This document shows positions 1 through 7,196 of a stretch of 10,316 nt of DNA, piece after piece. Under the pieces are notes generated by a model. The model saw only the letters and a program-made list of their open reading frames with translations. It searched no databases and had not been told where the DNA came from. The DNA comes from Nanobdellota archaeon (lineage in GTDB: Archaea > Nanobdellota > Nanobdellia > Woesearchaeales > GCA-2686295): contig JAHJDK010000177.1 of NCBI GenBank assembly GCA_018812505.1, positions 1 to 10,316 on the forward strand, read 5' to 3'. Both the position numbers and the translations under genes were made by a program. Position 1 is the stretch's first letter. The number at the start of each line of letters is the position of its first letter.

Positions 1-764
1 GGAACTCCATCTCTTAGGAAAGTGAATATTATTGGGTTGGCTTCTTTGATATTATCCCAGAAGTCTGTTAAGATATAAACCTGTATGTTCAACTTGTTCT
101 CTATACCAGTCATTTTTCCAGCGTCTAAACCCATACCTATTATTATTGCTCTTAGTTTATCTTTGAGCTCTGCACGAGTCATCTTCTTGACATCTGTATC
201 ATCGATAACTATGAATACATCTATGTCTGATTGAGGAGTAGCTCTTCCCTGCACTAGCGAACCTGCAAGCACGTATGAAACAATGTACTTCTCAAATTTC
301 TTCAGAACCATTGTTTTATGGACTTCTGCAATCTTGATAGCTGCAAGCATTCCTTTGTCATAAACAGGTGCAGCCATTGCTATCATTTGTAACAAGTCAT
401 ATTTGGCATCGTAGCATGATTGCCATAACTCAGTTAGTATGACTACTTCTGGTGCTAAGTTCTTATCAATTTCACCAGCCATCTTTGTTATGATGCTTGA
501 AAGTTTTTCCTTCAGCTCTTCTTTAGGCATTTTAGTGCTGTCAGAATCATCCACTAGCACAAGAACGTTTATCTTTTCCTTGTTATCCTCTTCTTTTGAA
601 GGTGGCAATAATGCAATACCCATAACATAATCTTCAAATTTTCCTAGAATATTTTCCTTTAGCTTTTCAAGTTTTGACTTGATTGCTTCAAGCTTTTTCT
701 TTGTCTCATCAGGTATGTCTTGCGGTAGGTTATCAAGTGCGTCTTTTTTCTTTTTATTAGCCAA
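1..764 (-). CDS. Nucleotidyltransferase with duplicated domain (C-terminus off window)
   Basis: This is a nucleotidyltransferase (NTase) fold protein running off the left edge; 254 codons are visible. After a lysine-rich N-terminus (about residues 1-38) there are two homologous halves. The second half (about 155-254) carries the minimal-NTase signature GS (168-169), ten residues, then DID (180-182), followed by a strand and the segment ILTDFW. The first half (about 40-140) shares KFExY, VDD, KMxxxELKxKL and ILTxxW with the second, but has neither GS nor DxD, so it looks catalytically dead. Q228 lies where many NTases have a third carboxylate. The family normally transfers NMP to protein, RNA or small molecules; the substrate here is unknown. 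I place the start at TTG (764-762) because GGTGAT lies 4 nt upstream. A GTG at 773-771 is an in-frame alternative but would overlap that site. The gene is divergent from the 257-residue gene. The fold call is firm; the role is open. Confidence 0.85.
   Translation of the reverse strand, partial: MANKKKKDALDNLPQDIPDETKKKLEAIKSKLEKLKENILGKFEDYVMGIALLPPSKEEDNKEKINVLVLVDDSDSTKMPKEELKEKLSSIITKMAGEIDKNLAPEVVILTELWQSCYDAKYDLLQMIAMAAPVYDKGMLAAIKIAEVHKTMVLKKFEKYIVSYVLAGSLVQGRATPQSDIDVFIVIDDTDVKKMTRAELKDKLRAIIIGMGLDAGKMTGIENKLNIQVYILTDFWDNIKEANPIIFTFLRDGV
3..647 (-). other. Internal tandem duplication: degenerate plus intact NTase domain
   Basis: Two protein-level repeat units sit at about 647-345 (degenerate) and about 302-3 (intact GSx10DxD). 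They align at KFEDY/KFEKY, LVDD/VIDD, the MPKEELKEKL/MTRAELKDKL helix and VILTELW/YILTDFW. The DNA itself is not obviously repeated, so the duplication is old. The downstream segment (DLLQMIAMAAPVYDKG against NPIIFTFLRDGV) also aligns weakly, so the whole domain was probably copied. Confidence 0.75.
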
Positions 765-768
765 AAAT

Positions 769-774
769 ATCACC
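769..774 (-). promoter_or_regulatory. Shine-Dalgarno GGTGAT deciding a TTG start
   Basis: On the minus strand GGTGAT matches the archaeal anti-SD (ATCACC) perfectly and is followed after 4 nt by TTG (764-762). No ATG is available nearby in that frame, so TTG is the best start for the nucleotidyltransferase. Confidence 0.65.
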
Positions 775-807
775 TTATATATTGATACTCTTAATATTAC
801 TGGTTGG

Positions 808-816
808 TTTATAAAA
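808..816 (-). promoter_or_regulatory. TATA box for the nucleotidyltransferase gene
   Basis: On the minus strand the sequence reads TTTTATAAA about 45 nt upstream of the TTG start. A start site about 25 nt downstream would fall near 786, giving a leader of roughly 20 nt that contains the GGTGAT site. The core TTTATAAA is a palindrome and could also be read rightward, but a better plus-strand box lies at 849-857. Promoter assignment is by pattern only. Confidence 0.45.
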
Positions 817-842
817 TTTATGATTAGAGAAAAAAGATAAAT

Positions 843-857
843 CGAAAGTTTTATTAA
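843..857 (+). promoter_or_regulatory. BRE/TATA-type promoter for the 257-residue gene
   Basis: CGAAAG (843-848), a purine-rich BRE-like element, directly precedes TTTTATTAA (849-857). A start site 25-27 nt from the box centre would lie near 878-880, leaving a leader of about 20 nt with GGTGAT before ATG. This mirrors the geometry of the divergent gene. Confidence 0.45.
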
Positions 858-891
858 TGTGTTAACCCTCAAATGAATAATAAAAATTAAT

Positions 892-897
892 GGTGAT
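892..897 (+). promoter_or_regulatory. Shine-Dalgarno GGTGAT before ATGATG
   Basis: A perfect anti-SD match lies 2 nt before the ATG at 900 and 5 nt before the ATG at 903. The divergent gene has a 4-nt spacing, so 903 may be the true first codon; the two choices differ by one methionine. Confidence 0.65.
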
Positions 898-899
898 AT

Positions 900-1673
900 A
901 TGATGGCCGCTAAGAAAAAAGAATTGCATAAAGCAGTTACTATTGATGATTATATGTCTGATTATTTTGGAGATTTAGATGAGGCTTTTAAGCATTACGA
1001 TGCACACATGGATGAGAAAGTACAAGCCAACCTTCGTGCAAATGTGTTTTTGCCTGCGCAACAAGAGATGTACAACACCATAAGTTCAGAGCTTAAAAAA
1101 GAATTCAAAGATGATGATGCATCTATCTATGGCAAGAAAAAAGAATTAAAATCTATAGCAGTTAAAGGATTGTTAAAATTCTTTGAAAAAGCAGGTTATA
1201 AAGGAATAGAAGAAAAGATTAAAGACCTTGAAGCGGATGATCAATATGAGCGTCTAATATCACTTTATGATTCACAAGAGCTTAATCATCAAGGAAGGGA
1301 TGATTTGAAAAATGGCCTCTACAGCATAAGACTGTTAATAGACGGACATGCAAAAGATAAGAAGGCCACAGTATTAACACTAAAGGATGCTTTAGGATCA
1401 CAGATGGTTCTTCACACTAACAGATTGCAGTCAAATTATACTTTCAAGAGATCACATGAAAAGCTTGGCAAGTATGAGAGCAGGCCTGATTTAGTTGGTG
1501 ATTACTTAAAAGGTAAATTCAAGGAAAGAGGAAGCATAGATATATCTGATAAGAATAAGTTCCAAACACACAAATATGAAACCTTGATAGATATGAGAAA
1601 CAAATTCATAAAAGGAGAAAAATTAGATGAACATTATGGTATAGAGTATACCGCTCCAAAGCCTAAGAAATAA
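900..1673 (+). CDS. Unrecognised lysine-rich, probably all-helical soluble protein
   Basis: This 257-residue protein matches no family I recognise. It has no signal peptide, no membrane segment and no cysteine. It is rich in Lys, Asp and Glu, and long amphipathic stretches (about 15-70, 80-125 and 130-190) suggest a mostly alpha-helical fold. Its tail is basic (PKPKK). A weak Rx5H pattern (R144 to H150, in RLLIDGH) resembles the Rx4-6H motif of HEPN RNases, which often pair with minimal NTases. One short motif is poor evidence, and the gene is divergent from the NTase gene rather than co-directional as in usual MNT-HEPN pairs. ATG 903 is an equally good or better start. The good Shine-Dalgarno site, the plausible promoter and the T-rich end make it a convincing expressed gene of unknown function. 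Confidence 0.85.
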   Translation: MMAAKKKELHKAVTIDDYMSDYFGDLDEAFKHYDAHMDEKVQANLRANVFLPAQQEMYNTISSELKKEFKDDDASIYGKKKELKSIAVKGLLKFFEKAGYKGIEEKIKDLEADDQYERLISLYDSQELNHQGRDDLKNGLYSIRLLIDGHAKDKKATVLTLKDALGSQMVLHTNRLQSNYTFKRSHEKLGKYESRPDLVGDYLKGKFKERGSIDISDKNKFQTHKYETLIDMRNKFIKGEKLDEHYGIEYTAPKPKK

Positions 1674-1686
1674 TTTTTTCTTTTAT
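1674..1686 (+). terminator. T-rich transcription terminator
   Basis: Immediately after the TAA of the plus-strand gene the sequence runs attttttcttttatt, with no stem-loop. Archaeal RNA polymerase commonly stops at such U-tracts. It also separates this gene from the convergent secreted-protein operon, whose last stop is at 1687-1689. No matching T-tract is seen on the minus strand. Confidence 0.5.
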
Positions 1687-3810
1687 TCATTCAAATTCTG
1701 GTTTCAGTAATTCTCGTTTTGAAACAGAGTATTTTTCGTAGGCATCCATTTGTGCGAGGTCTTCCATTGCTGACACTGAGAAAGGATCTAACCCGACGAC
1801 GTGGAAGTTCATTTTTTCATACTCGTAATCGTCCAATGTTATTTCAAAAGTGTTATCTGTGTCAAAGTGCAATCCTCCTTCTAGGAATGACTCATTGATT
1901 ATCGTCTCTGGAAAGTCACCTTCTGCTGCTAGAATTATATTTTCAGGACTTTTTCCAGGTCCTAGTTCACGCATCAATATAGCTTCCACTGTGTAAATTC
2001 CAGGTACTAATGAAATATTATCAGAGTTCAACCCTTCCACAGAAACGTACTGTATGTATTCTTCTTCACCTTCTCCAATGACTTTTTCAAATAATATAAG
2101 AAGAGTCTCACTATCATCCAATGCAGAGTAGCTCTCCATTAAATTCCATTCTCCTTGCAGCTTTTGAAGTAAATGTTTCTTGACAGATATTTTAAAGCTT
2201 TTTTCAGGAATCATCTCTATATCTACATTTCCTTCCACATCCAGATTTGTCGAGAATGAAACATAAGAAGGCATGTATCCTTCTTTTGAAGCAAAAAAGT
2301 ATCCTCCAAGACATATTGGTAGTTTAGTTGTTAGTGAAGCATCATTGGTTGTAGTTGTCGATTCTCCCAAAAGACAGGTTTCTTCAAAGCAGTGGTATGA
2401 CAAAATAACATCTTTAACAGGTTTTTCGGATAAAACATCTTTGGTGTTTATCGTTATGTCTCCAGAATTCCTCTGCTCCAAACCACAAAAGTCTATCATC
2501 ACTTCATCCTCTTGTTCTATCTCGAATTGTAGAGGCAAACTTGAGATTGGATGATTGTTTCTGAGATTAGTCTCTAATCCAAACTGTAAGGTGAATCCCT
2601 CACCTTTGAAAGCTTGTTCATCCTCCAACACAACCATGACAGGGTATGATACATCATAAGCAAAGTCAAAGAGGCTTATTCCTAAGCTGAAGCGTGAAGT
2701 CCTCCAGCCTAATACTTCAGGTCTGATTACCTGACTTCCAGGTTTGACTTTCAAGTATATAGGCCACCATCCAAGGTAAACAAAATTTGTTTTGAACTGA
2801 TTAATCATTAATGGATCAGCAACTTCTGGATCTAAAGATATTATTCTCATATTATAAGTAGCATCTATGTATGGATCGCCGGTTTCAAAGATTGCAGAGT
2901 TTCTTGAAAACAACAATTGCAAAGTTGGTATGTTCATCATCAGCTGGTTTTCCAATTCAGATTTTACATCTGGTAAAAGCCAATAATCTGAACCTTTAAG
3001 ATTTATCTGCGGCAAGCCTCTCATAGGAGGTATTTTCTTGTCAGAACCCATTGATCCTAAAGCTATAACCTCTCTGGTGAACATCTCCAAGAATTTTGTG
3101 TTATTGCTGGATTCATAGTTAACTATTTGTGTGGCTAACTCATACATTTGTTTCAGTTTCACGTCCAGCTCTGCTGTGAATTTAGAGATAGTAACTAATT
3201 GGTCATCTTGTTTTATGGTGAGACTATTATCCAAAGTTATGACTATTGATTCATCACCTATAATTATTATAACATCAACTTTTTCTGACCGTTCTATATC
3301 CAGTCCTTGTTCCTTAAAATCTTCAAAATCTTTCAAACAGTTGTTTATATTATTGGCAACATACCTTCTCAATTGTGATTCTATTGAATTCACGCTGTTT
3401 CCTGAAAGCATTGGTTGTTTACTCTCAAAATCACAGTTTGTCACGCAAGAATCAGCAGAACTCATGTAATACCAGTAAGGAATTAAAAGATTTGTCTGAG
3501 GCGCGAACTCAAAGCCATTGCCTTTAGTCGGGAATCCTGGAACAGCCATGACACCTGATTGTAGTGGGTTAACATAGCCGCCCTTTTCTCCAATAATCAT
3601 TAATCCTTCTTTTGCAATCTCATAAACACATGTATCAACAAATTTTTTCACATGTCCAAATTCTTGAGGTGTTAGTTCATCAACTTCCTGTTGTCCTTGG
3701 TCATCTATCGCTTGGGATCTCATGTATAAGAATCCTCCAGCAACTATTAACAACACTATTCCTAATATTACAAAAATAGTTATTTGACCTCTTTTTTGTT
3801 TGCTAATCAT
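1687..3810 (-). CDS. Large membrane-anchored surface protein, KRGQITIF-type N-terminus
   Basis: This 707-residue protein is predicted to sit outside the cell, held by one N-terminal helix (about 10-30) right after K6-R7-G8-Q9. That resembles archaeal class III (pilin-like) signal peptides, cleaved before Q, but the usual Glu at +5 is replaced by Phe, so it may instead be an uncleaved anchor. Next come a conserved-looking segment with HVKKFVDTCVYEIAKEG and a GEKGGY stretch (53-79), an aromatic patch (PYWYY, 111-115), a C122/C126 pair and a large mixed region to about 430. About 435-535 looks like a carboxypeptidase-regulatory-like beta-sandwich with C442, C474, C479 and C500 and the segment KEGY. 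A second beta-rich unit spans about 537-615, with LVPGIY at 601-606. It is the last gene of the operon, and its ATG is 1 nt after the preceding stop with no clear Shine-Dalgarno site, suggesting coupled translation. I know similar N-termini in DPANN hypothetical proteins; the function is unknown. Confidence 0.85.
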   Translation of the reverse strand: MISKQKRGQITIFVILGIVLLIVAGGFLYMRSQAIDDQGQQEVDELTPQEFGHVKKFVDTCVYEIAKEGLMIIGEKGGYVNPLQSGVMAVPGFPTKGNGFEFAPQTNLLIPYWYYMSSADSCVTNCDFESKQPMLSGNSVNSIESQLRRYVANNINNCLKDFEDFKEQGLDIERSEKVDVIIIIGDESIVITLDNSLTIKQDDQLVTISKFTAELDVKLKQMYELATQIVNYESSNNTKFLEMFTREVIALGSMGSDKKIPPMRGLPQINLKGSDYWLLPDVKSELENQLMMNIPTLQLLFSRNSAIFETGDPYIDATYNMRIISLDPEVADPLMINQFKTNFVYLGWWPIYLKVKPGSQVIRPEVLGWRTSRFSLGISLFDFAYDVSYPVMVVLEDEQAFKGEGFTLQFGLETNLRNNHPISSLPLQFEIEQEDEVMIDFCGLEQRNSGDITINTKDVLSEKPVKDVILSYHCFEETCLLGESTTTTNDASLTTKLPICLGGYFFASKEGYMPSYVSFSTNLDVEGNVDIEMIPEKSFKISVKKHLLQKLQGEWNLMESYSALDDSETLLILFEKVIGEGEEEYIQYVSVEGLNSDNISLVPGIYTVEAILMRELGPGKSPENIILAAEGDFPETIINESFLEGGLHFDTDNTFEITLDDYEYEKMNFHVVGLDPFSVSAMEDLAQMDAYEKYSVSKRELLKPEFE

Positions 3811-3811
3811 T

Positions 3812-4744
3812 TTAACTTATCAAAGTTATTTTCTGGCATAACTTATTACCTTCTAACGAGTAAAAATCAAAGTATTCATATATATTATCATTCAGGAACA
3901 CCATGCAAACCTGGTTGTATTCTTCTTCAAAATGAAACGTTTGTGTTCCTGAAGTCCAAGGAGTTCCTACTTCCATTATTTTCGGCTTCTCATCTTCAAG
4001 GATTGACTTTGAATAACCATTGTTATCATATAACCTAACATCAACTTTTAAGCCAGATTTCTTCTGCGACAACAAGTACCATTCAATAAAATAATACTTG
4101 TAGGACGTGCCATTCGGAACAGTGTAATCAGTTGACTTGTAAGCTTTCACATAACTTCCACCTCTCATAGCAGCAGTAGGATCTTTGGAAGTTGAAATCA
4201 TTATAGTCCTTTGAGAATCACCTTTGTTTATCCAGTGCAGGCAGATGTTACGCTCCCAATTGTCAGCATCAAAAGTTCTTCCTAAAACAGTCTCAGAATA
4301 AATCTTGTTAAGACCTTTGGCTAAAGCAGAATTGGACTTGACACCAAACAATGAGCCAACAGTAGCTATAGCATCACCAATTGTCCAAAAGCTTCCAGAA
4401 GTTCTCCTTAAAGTGTTATAAATTGAATCTTTATCTGCCCAAGCTTTATCCGGATCAGGATCTCCAAAATACGTATCAAACTTTTTAGGGTCAGACAACT
4501 GGTCCCAAAACAATCTTAAGGAAGATTTTTCCTCCAATTTTATAGGATTTTTTATCATATATTCTGTAAAAACATTTTGTGAAGGTTCAATTAAACGTGG
4601 TTTAGGAGCATTGAAGTTTTGAGGACTACTATCAAGCTTTATTTCAGAAATAGGAAAATTAGAGTACGCAAAAACACTAGTAATTAATAACAGTAAAAAT
4701 ACCAAAAACATCACAATAATTCCAAACATTTTTTTCTTAACCAT
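3812..4744 (-). CDS. Small secreted protein of the surface operon
   Basis: This 310-residue protein has a basic MVKKK start, a hydrophobic core (about 7-22) and a likely signal peptidase site after VFA (A26/Y27), so it is probably Sec-exported. After a proline-rich linker (about 41-55) comes a helical part (about 75-155) with a hydrophobic glycine-containing stretch (118-133), then a beta-rich C-terminal part (about 160-310) with C168, C280, C303 and one sequon (N211-G-T). I recognise no domain family; a beta-sandwich for the C-terminal half is my guess. Its ATG overlaps the stop of the 794-residue gene by 8 bp (ATGGTTAA), and its stop is 1 nt before the next ATG, so the three products are likely made together. 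An internal ATG (codon 6) is possible but would shorten the basic n-region. Confidence 0.85.
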   Translation of the reverse strand: MVKKKMFGIIVMFLVFLLLLITSVFAYSNFPISEIKLDSSPQNFNAPKPRLIEPSQNVFTEYMIKNPIKLEEKSSLRLFWDQLSDPKKFDTYFGDPDPDKAWADKDSIYNTLRRTSGSFWTIGDAIATVGSLFGVKSNSALAKGLNKIYSETVLGRTFDADNWERNICLHWINKGDSQRTIMISTSKDPTAAMRGGSYVKAYKSTDYTVPNGTSYKYYFIEWYLLSQKKSGLKVDVRLYDNNGYSKSILEDEKPKIMEVGTPWTSGTQTFHFEEEYNQVCMVFLNDNIYEYFDFYSLEGNKLCQKITLIS

Positions 4745-7121
4745 TTTTCATGCTCTCAAATTTTTGTTTTATAGTATCTGATGATTTTGAAATAGGACCT
4801 ATAACTTGCTTAACATTGTTAATCACATAAGGCAAATCTTTAGCAACTATAGATATTAACTCTGCAGATGAAACTGTTACAACACAAAAAGAGTGTGAAG
4901 TTATAGATGGAATGAACCTGCAAGCAACAACAGGTGCAAGACCTATTAATGAGTATGGATTTTTCAACACATTCTTAATTTTTGACAATCCTCGCTTGAC
5001 AGCTGTGTAAGCAGGAAATATATTAAAAATCTGACCTGCCCAAAAAGTGCAGGTAGATATTGCTTGAGTTTCCTGACAGGTACTGGCAGGGATGTAAGAT
5101 GTATAACCATCCATCAAACATTCAGCATAAGAAAGTTCAATATTCCTCAATTTTACAAGGTGTTGATTAACAGCAGGTAAACAACCCATAGCAACTGCCC
5201 AAACAATACTATCATAAGGATCAGGACCACATTTAAGAGTTCCATCTTTATTATAACCTTTTCCTCCACCAGAAAACTCTATAACATCAGACACAACTTT
5301 TAATTCACACATAGAATCACCAAGTTCTACTAATCCACCAAAAACCTTCTCTGTTAAAGAACCATCACAAGTAGCTAATGAACAAGAAACAGTTCCAAAA
5401 GTCTTCAAAAATGATTCACTAGCTTCAGAACTTGCTTGTGAACTTTGCTTAGCAGCTTCACCTTTAGTTCTATCAACCTCAAAGTAAGAACTCATACTCT
5501 GATAAATCTTATTAAAACCTAAAGTCATTTGCATGCTTCTCGTAACTGTTCCACAAGCACTTTCATAATACTTAACTAACCCTGAGAATGTCTCCCAGCC
5601 CTCACTTAAAGTCCAATGACCTAGCAAGTCTTCTAGTTCTGCTTCTATCATGTCTTTGGCGTTGCCGGCTTCTTCTAGCTCAATTGTCAAAGTTATGTTT
5701 TCAACTTCATAATTCGTGTGGTAGTATTGTCCTTTCCTTGAGCGTATCTTCAACACACATTCATAATTAAATATTCCTGGCTCATAAGTTCTGGCAGCAA
5801 TTGTGCCAACTATGAAAGGATTCTTTGTACCTCTAAACGCATTGAATAATTTGAAATCTGCTTCGTTAAATAATGAAACATTCTGCTTTTTAACACATTT
5901 CTCTGGCACAAATTCCAATATCTCCAAGTCCTGAAATTTTGGTATTAGAGGAATACTGTAATAAATATTCACATCAGAGGTTGTGTGCCTGACAACATCG
6001 ACATTCAAGAGATTAGGCATGCCTCGAACATTGCCAACAGTCCATTCATCAATTTCCATTTCTTCATCCAAACCCCAAACCTCTTTTTCAACATTAAATC
6101 TGTGAATATTACCTGCAGTATCTCTTACTGACAAATCAGCTTTTCCCATGAATGGACCATCTCCTGAGACAGTTGATCTTATTTCACAAAGCCATAAATT
6201 GCCTTTTTTTGAACAAGTGCCCTGTTCTATCCCTCCGCCAAAACCTGAGAAGTTTCCTTCAACACTTACTTCACCGAGATTTTCAGAAACATTCATAGTT
6301 ATAACAACTGTATCTCCAAGTTTAATGTACTCTTTACTCTTACCTTCACTCTCACCACCAATTAATACGCTTTCAACAACAGGCGCATCACTATCGCACA
6401 ACAGGTCATTCCTAAAATTATTGGAAACTAAGTTGTAAGCGTCATCCATTGTTTCCAAAGGTCTTATTTCTAAAGGAATCATCTGGCCTGATTGACAGGA
6501 AACCTTTCCATATCCATAACAATTCAATCCTTCACAAACATAAGCAAATCTTTTTTTATCGTTAAGAGAATAACTAATTATCTTCTTGTCAAAAGTTGCT
6601 TTTTCATCAGCAAAACTTATTAGTATCTTTGTTGAAATGTCGGATGCTATGAAGCAAGTTTGATTCAAGCAATTCTCTGTGCCCATAAAAGTGACGTTTG
6701 GAGCGGTATTGTCAATATCAAATGTATAAGCTTCCTCAACGACAACACTGGTTGTTTCATTATGCAAAGTTATAGGAATTAAAACAGTATCAGAAGGCAA
6801 TAGCAAGATAATTTTTCTTATATAACAAACAAAAGTGTCATTCAGTCTTTCACAATCACTTGCAAGCAAACTAGAGCTTTCATAATTCAACTGTTGAACT
6901 ATGGTATAATCCCTGTTTAAACCTGAGATGTCTGCTTCCAACCACTGGAAATCATCTCCAGAAATAACCATTTTTAAATCAATATTAGGTATTCGACCCA
7001 TAGAAACAGTTGTTAAAGGTCTGCCGTGACTCTGAAACTCCAAGAATTCAAGTTCAGTAATTTCTAGAGCACTAGCAAAAGGAATTAATAGAAGCAATAA
7101 CAATAAGCAAGTTCTCTTCAT
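4737..7121 (-). CDS. Large secreted Ig-like protein with cysteine-rich helical C-terminus
   Basis: This 794-residue protein is the first gene of the three-gene operon. A classic signal peptide (MKRTC, a run of Leu, IPFASA) probably ends at A18. The N-terminal 480 residues look beta-rich. Two segments resemble bacterial/archaeal Ig-like domains introduced by DNTAPNV (137-143) and SDAPVV (244-249), the second closing with SVRDTAGNI (331-339). Eight NxS/T sequons (N94, N121, N142, N153, N277, N290, N414, N475) all lie in this half. The C-terminal half (about 485-794) is helical with 11 cysteines, a Ser/Ala/Gln-rich stretch (555-570) and hydrophobic segments near 636-651, 691-708 and 722-760 that may be buried or membrane-associated. 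Mature cysteines total 23, suggesting disulfides outside the cell. A role as a surface or adhesion component is inferred from architecture. I recall similar proteins in DPANN genomes only as hypothetical. Confidence 0.85.
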   Translation of the reverse strand: MKRTCLLLLLLLIPFASALEITELEFLEFQSHGRPLTTVSMGRIPNIDLKMVISGDDFQWLEADISGLNRDYTIVQQLNYESSSLLASDCERLNDTFVCYIRKIILLLPSDTVLIPITLHNETTSVVVEEAYTFDIDNTAPNVTFMGTENCLNQTCFIASDISTKILISFADEKATFDKKIISYSLNDKKRFAYVCEGLNCYGYGKVSCQSGQMIPLEIRPLETMDDAYNLVSNNFRNDLLCDSDAPVVESVLIGGESEGKSKEYIKLGDTVVITMNVSENLGEVSVEGNFSGFGGGIEQGTCSKKGNLWLCEIRSTVSGDGPFMGKADLSVRDTAGNIHRFNVEKEVWGLDEEMEIDEWTVGNVRGMPNLLNVDVVRHTTSDVNIYYSIPLIPKFQDLEILEFVPEKCVKKQNVSLFNEADFKLFNAFRGTKNPFIVGTIAARTYEPGIFNYECVLKIRSRKGQYYHTNYEVENITLTIELEEAGNAKDMIEAELEDLLGHWTLSEGWETFSGLVKYYESACGTVTRSMQMTLGFNKIYQSMSSYFEVDRTKGEAAKQSSQASSEASESFLKTFGTVSCSLATCDGSLTEKVFGGLVELGDSMCELKVVSDVIEFSGGGKGYNKDGTLKCGPDPYDSIVWAVAMGCLPAVNQHLVKLRNIELSYAECLMDGYTSYIPASTCQETQAISTCTFWAGQIFNIFPAYTAVKRGLSKIKNVLKNPYSLIGLAPVVACRFIPSITSHSFCVVTVSSAELISIVAKDLPYVINNVKQVIGPISKSSDTIKQKFESMKNG

Positions 7122-7129
7122 TCAACCAA

Positions 7130-7135
7130 ACCTCT
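7130..7135 (-). promoter_or_regulatory. Shine-Dalgarno AGAGGT for the secreted operon
   Basis: On the minus strand AGAGGT ends 8 nt before the ATG at 7121-7119. GAGGT matches the archaeal anti-SD and supports this ATG as the start of the 794-residue protein. Confidence 0.6.
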
Positions 7136-7160
7136 TTAAGAAATATTATCGAGGTTATGC

Positions 7161-7169
7161 TATATATAG
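7161..7169 (-). promoter_or_regulatory. TATA box of the secreted-protein operon
   Basis: CTATATATA on the minus strand lies 40-48 nt before the ATG. With the usual 25-nt spacing, transcription would start near 7139 and leave a leader of about 18 nt containing the Shine-Dalgarno site. It sits in the 75-nt gap after metG, where the minus strand shows no T-tract, so read-through from metG could add to expression. Confidence 0.55.
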
Positions 7170-7196
7170 TTTTCTATTATAATATTTACTTTTTTA

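Noticed and set aside
439..630. Open frames on the plus strand opposite the NTase and opposite the long minus-strand genes (for example 2273-2554, 3131-3469, 6148-6438, 8711-8983)
   Set aside because: They lie wholly inside convincing genes on the other strand, show no recognisable domain, and none is supported by a promoter or Shine-Dalgarno site that I could see.
775..783. The ttatatatt stretch as a plus-strand TATA box for the 257-residue gene
   Set aside because: It is about 120 nt from the start codon, and a better-placed BRE/TATA pair exists at 843-857.
3784..4038. Plus-strand open frame spanning the junction of the 707- and 310-residue genes
   Set aside because: It is antisense to the tightly coupled operon junction and its sequence looks like a shadow of the two genes.
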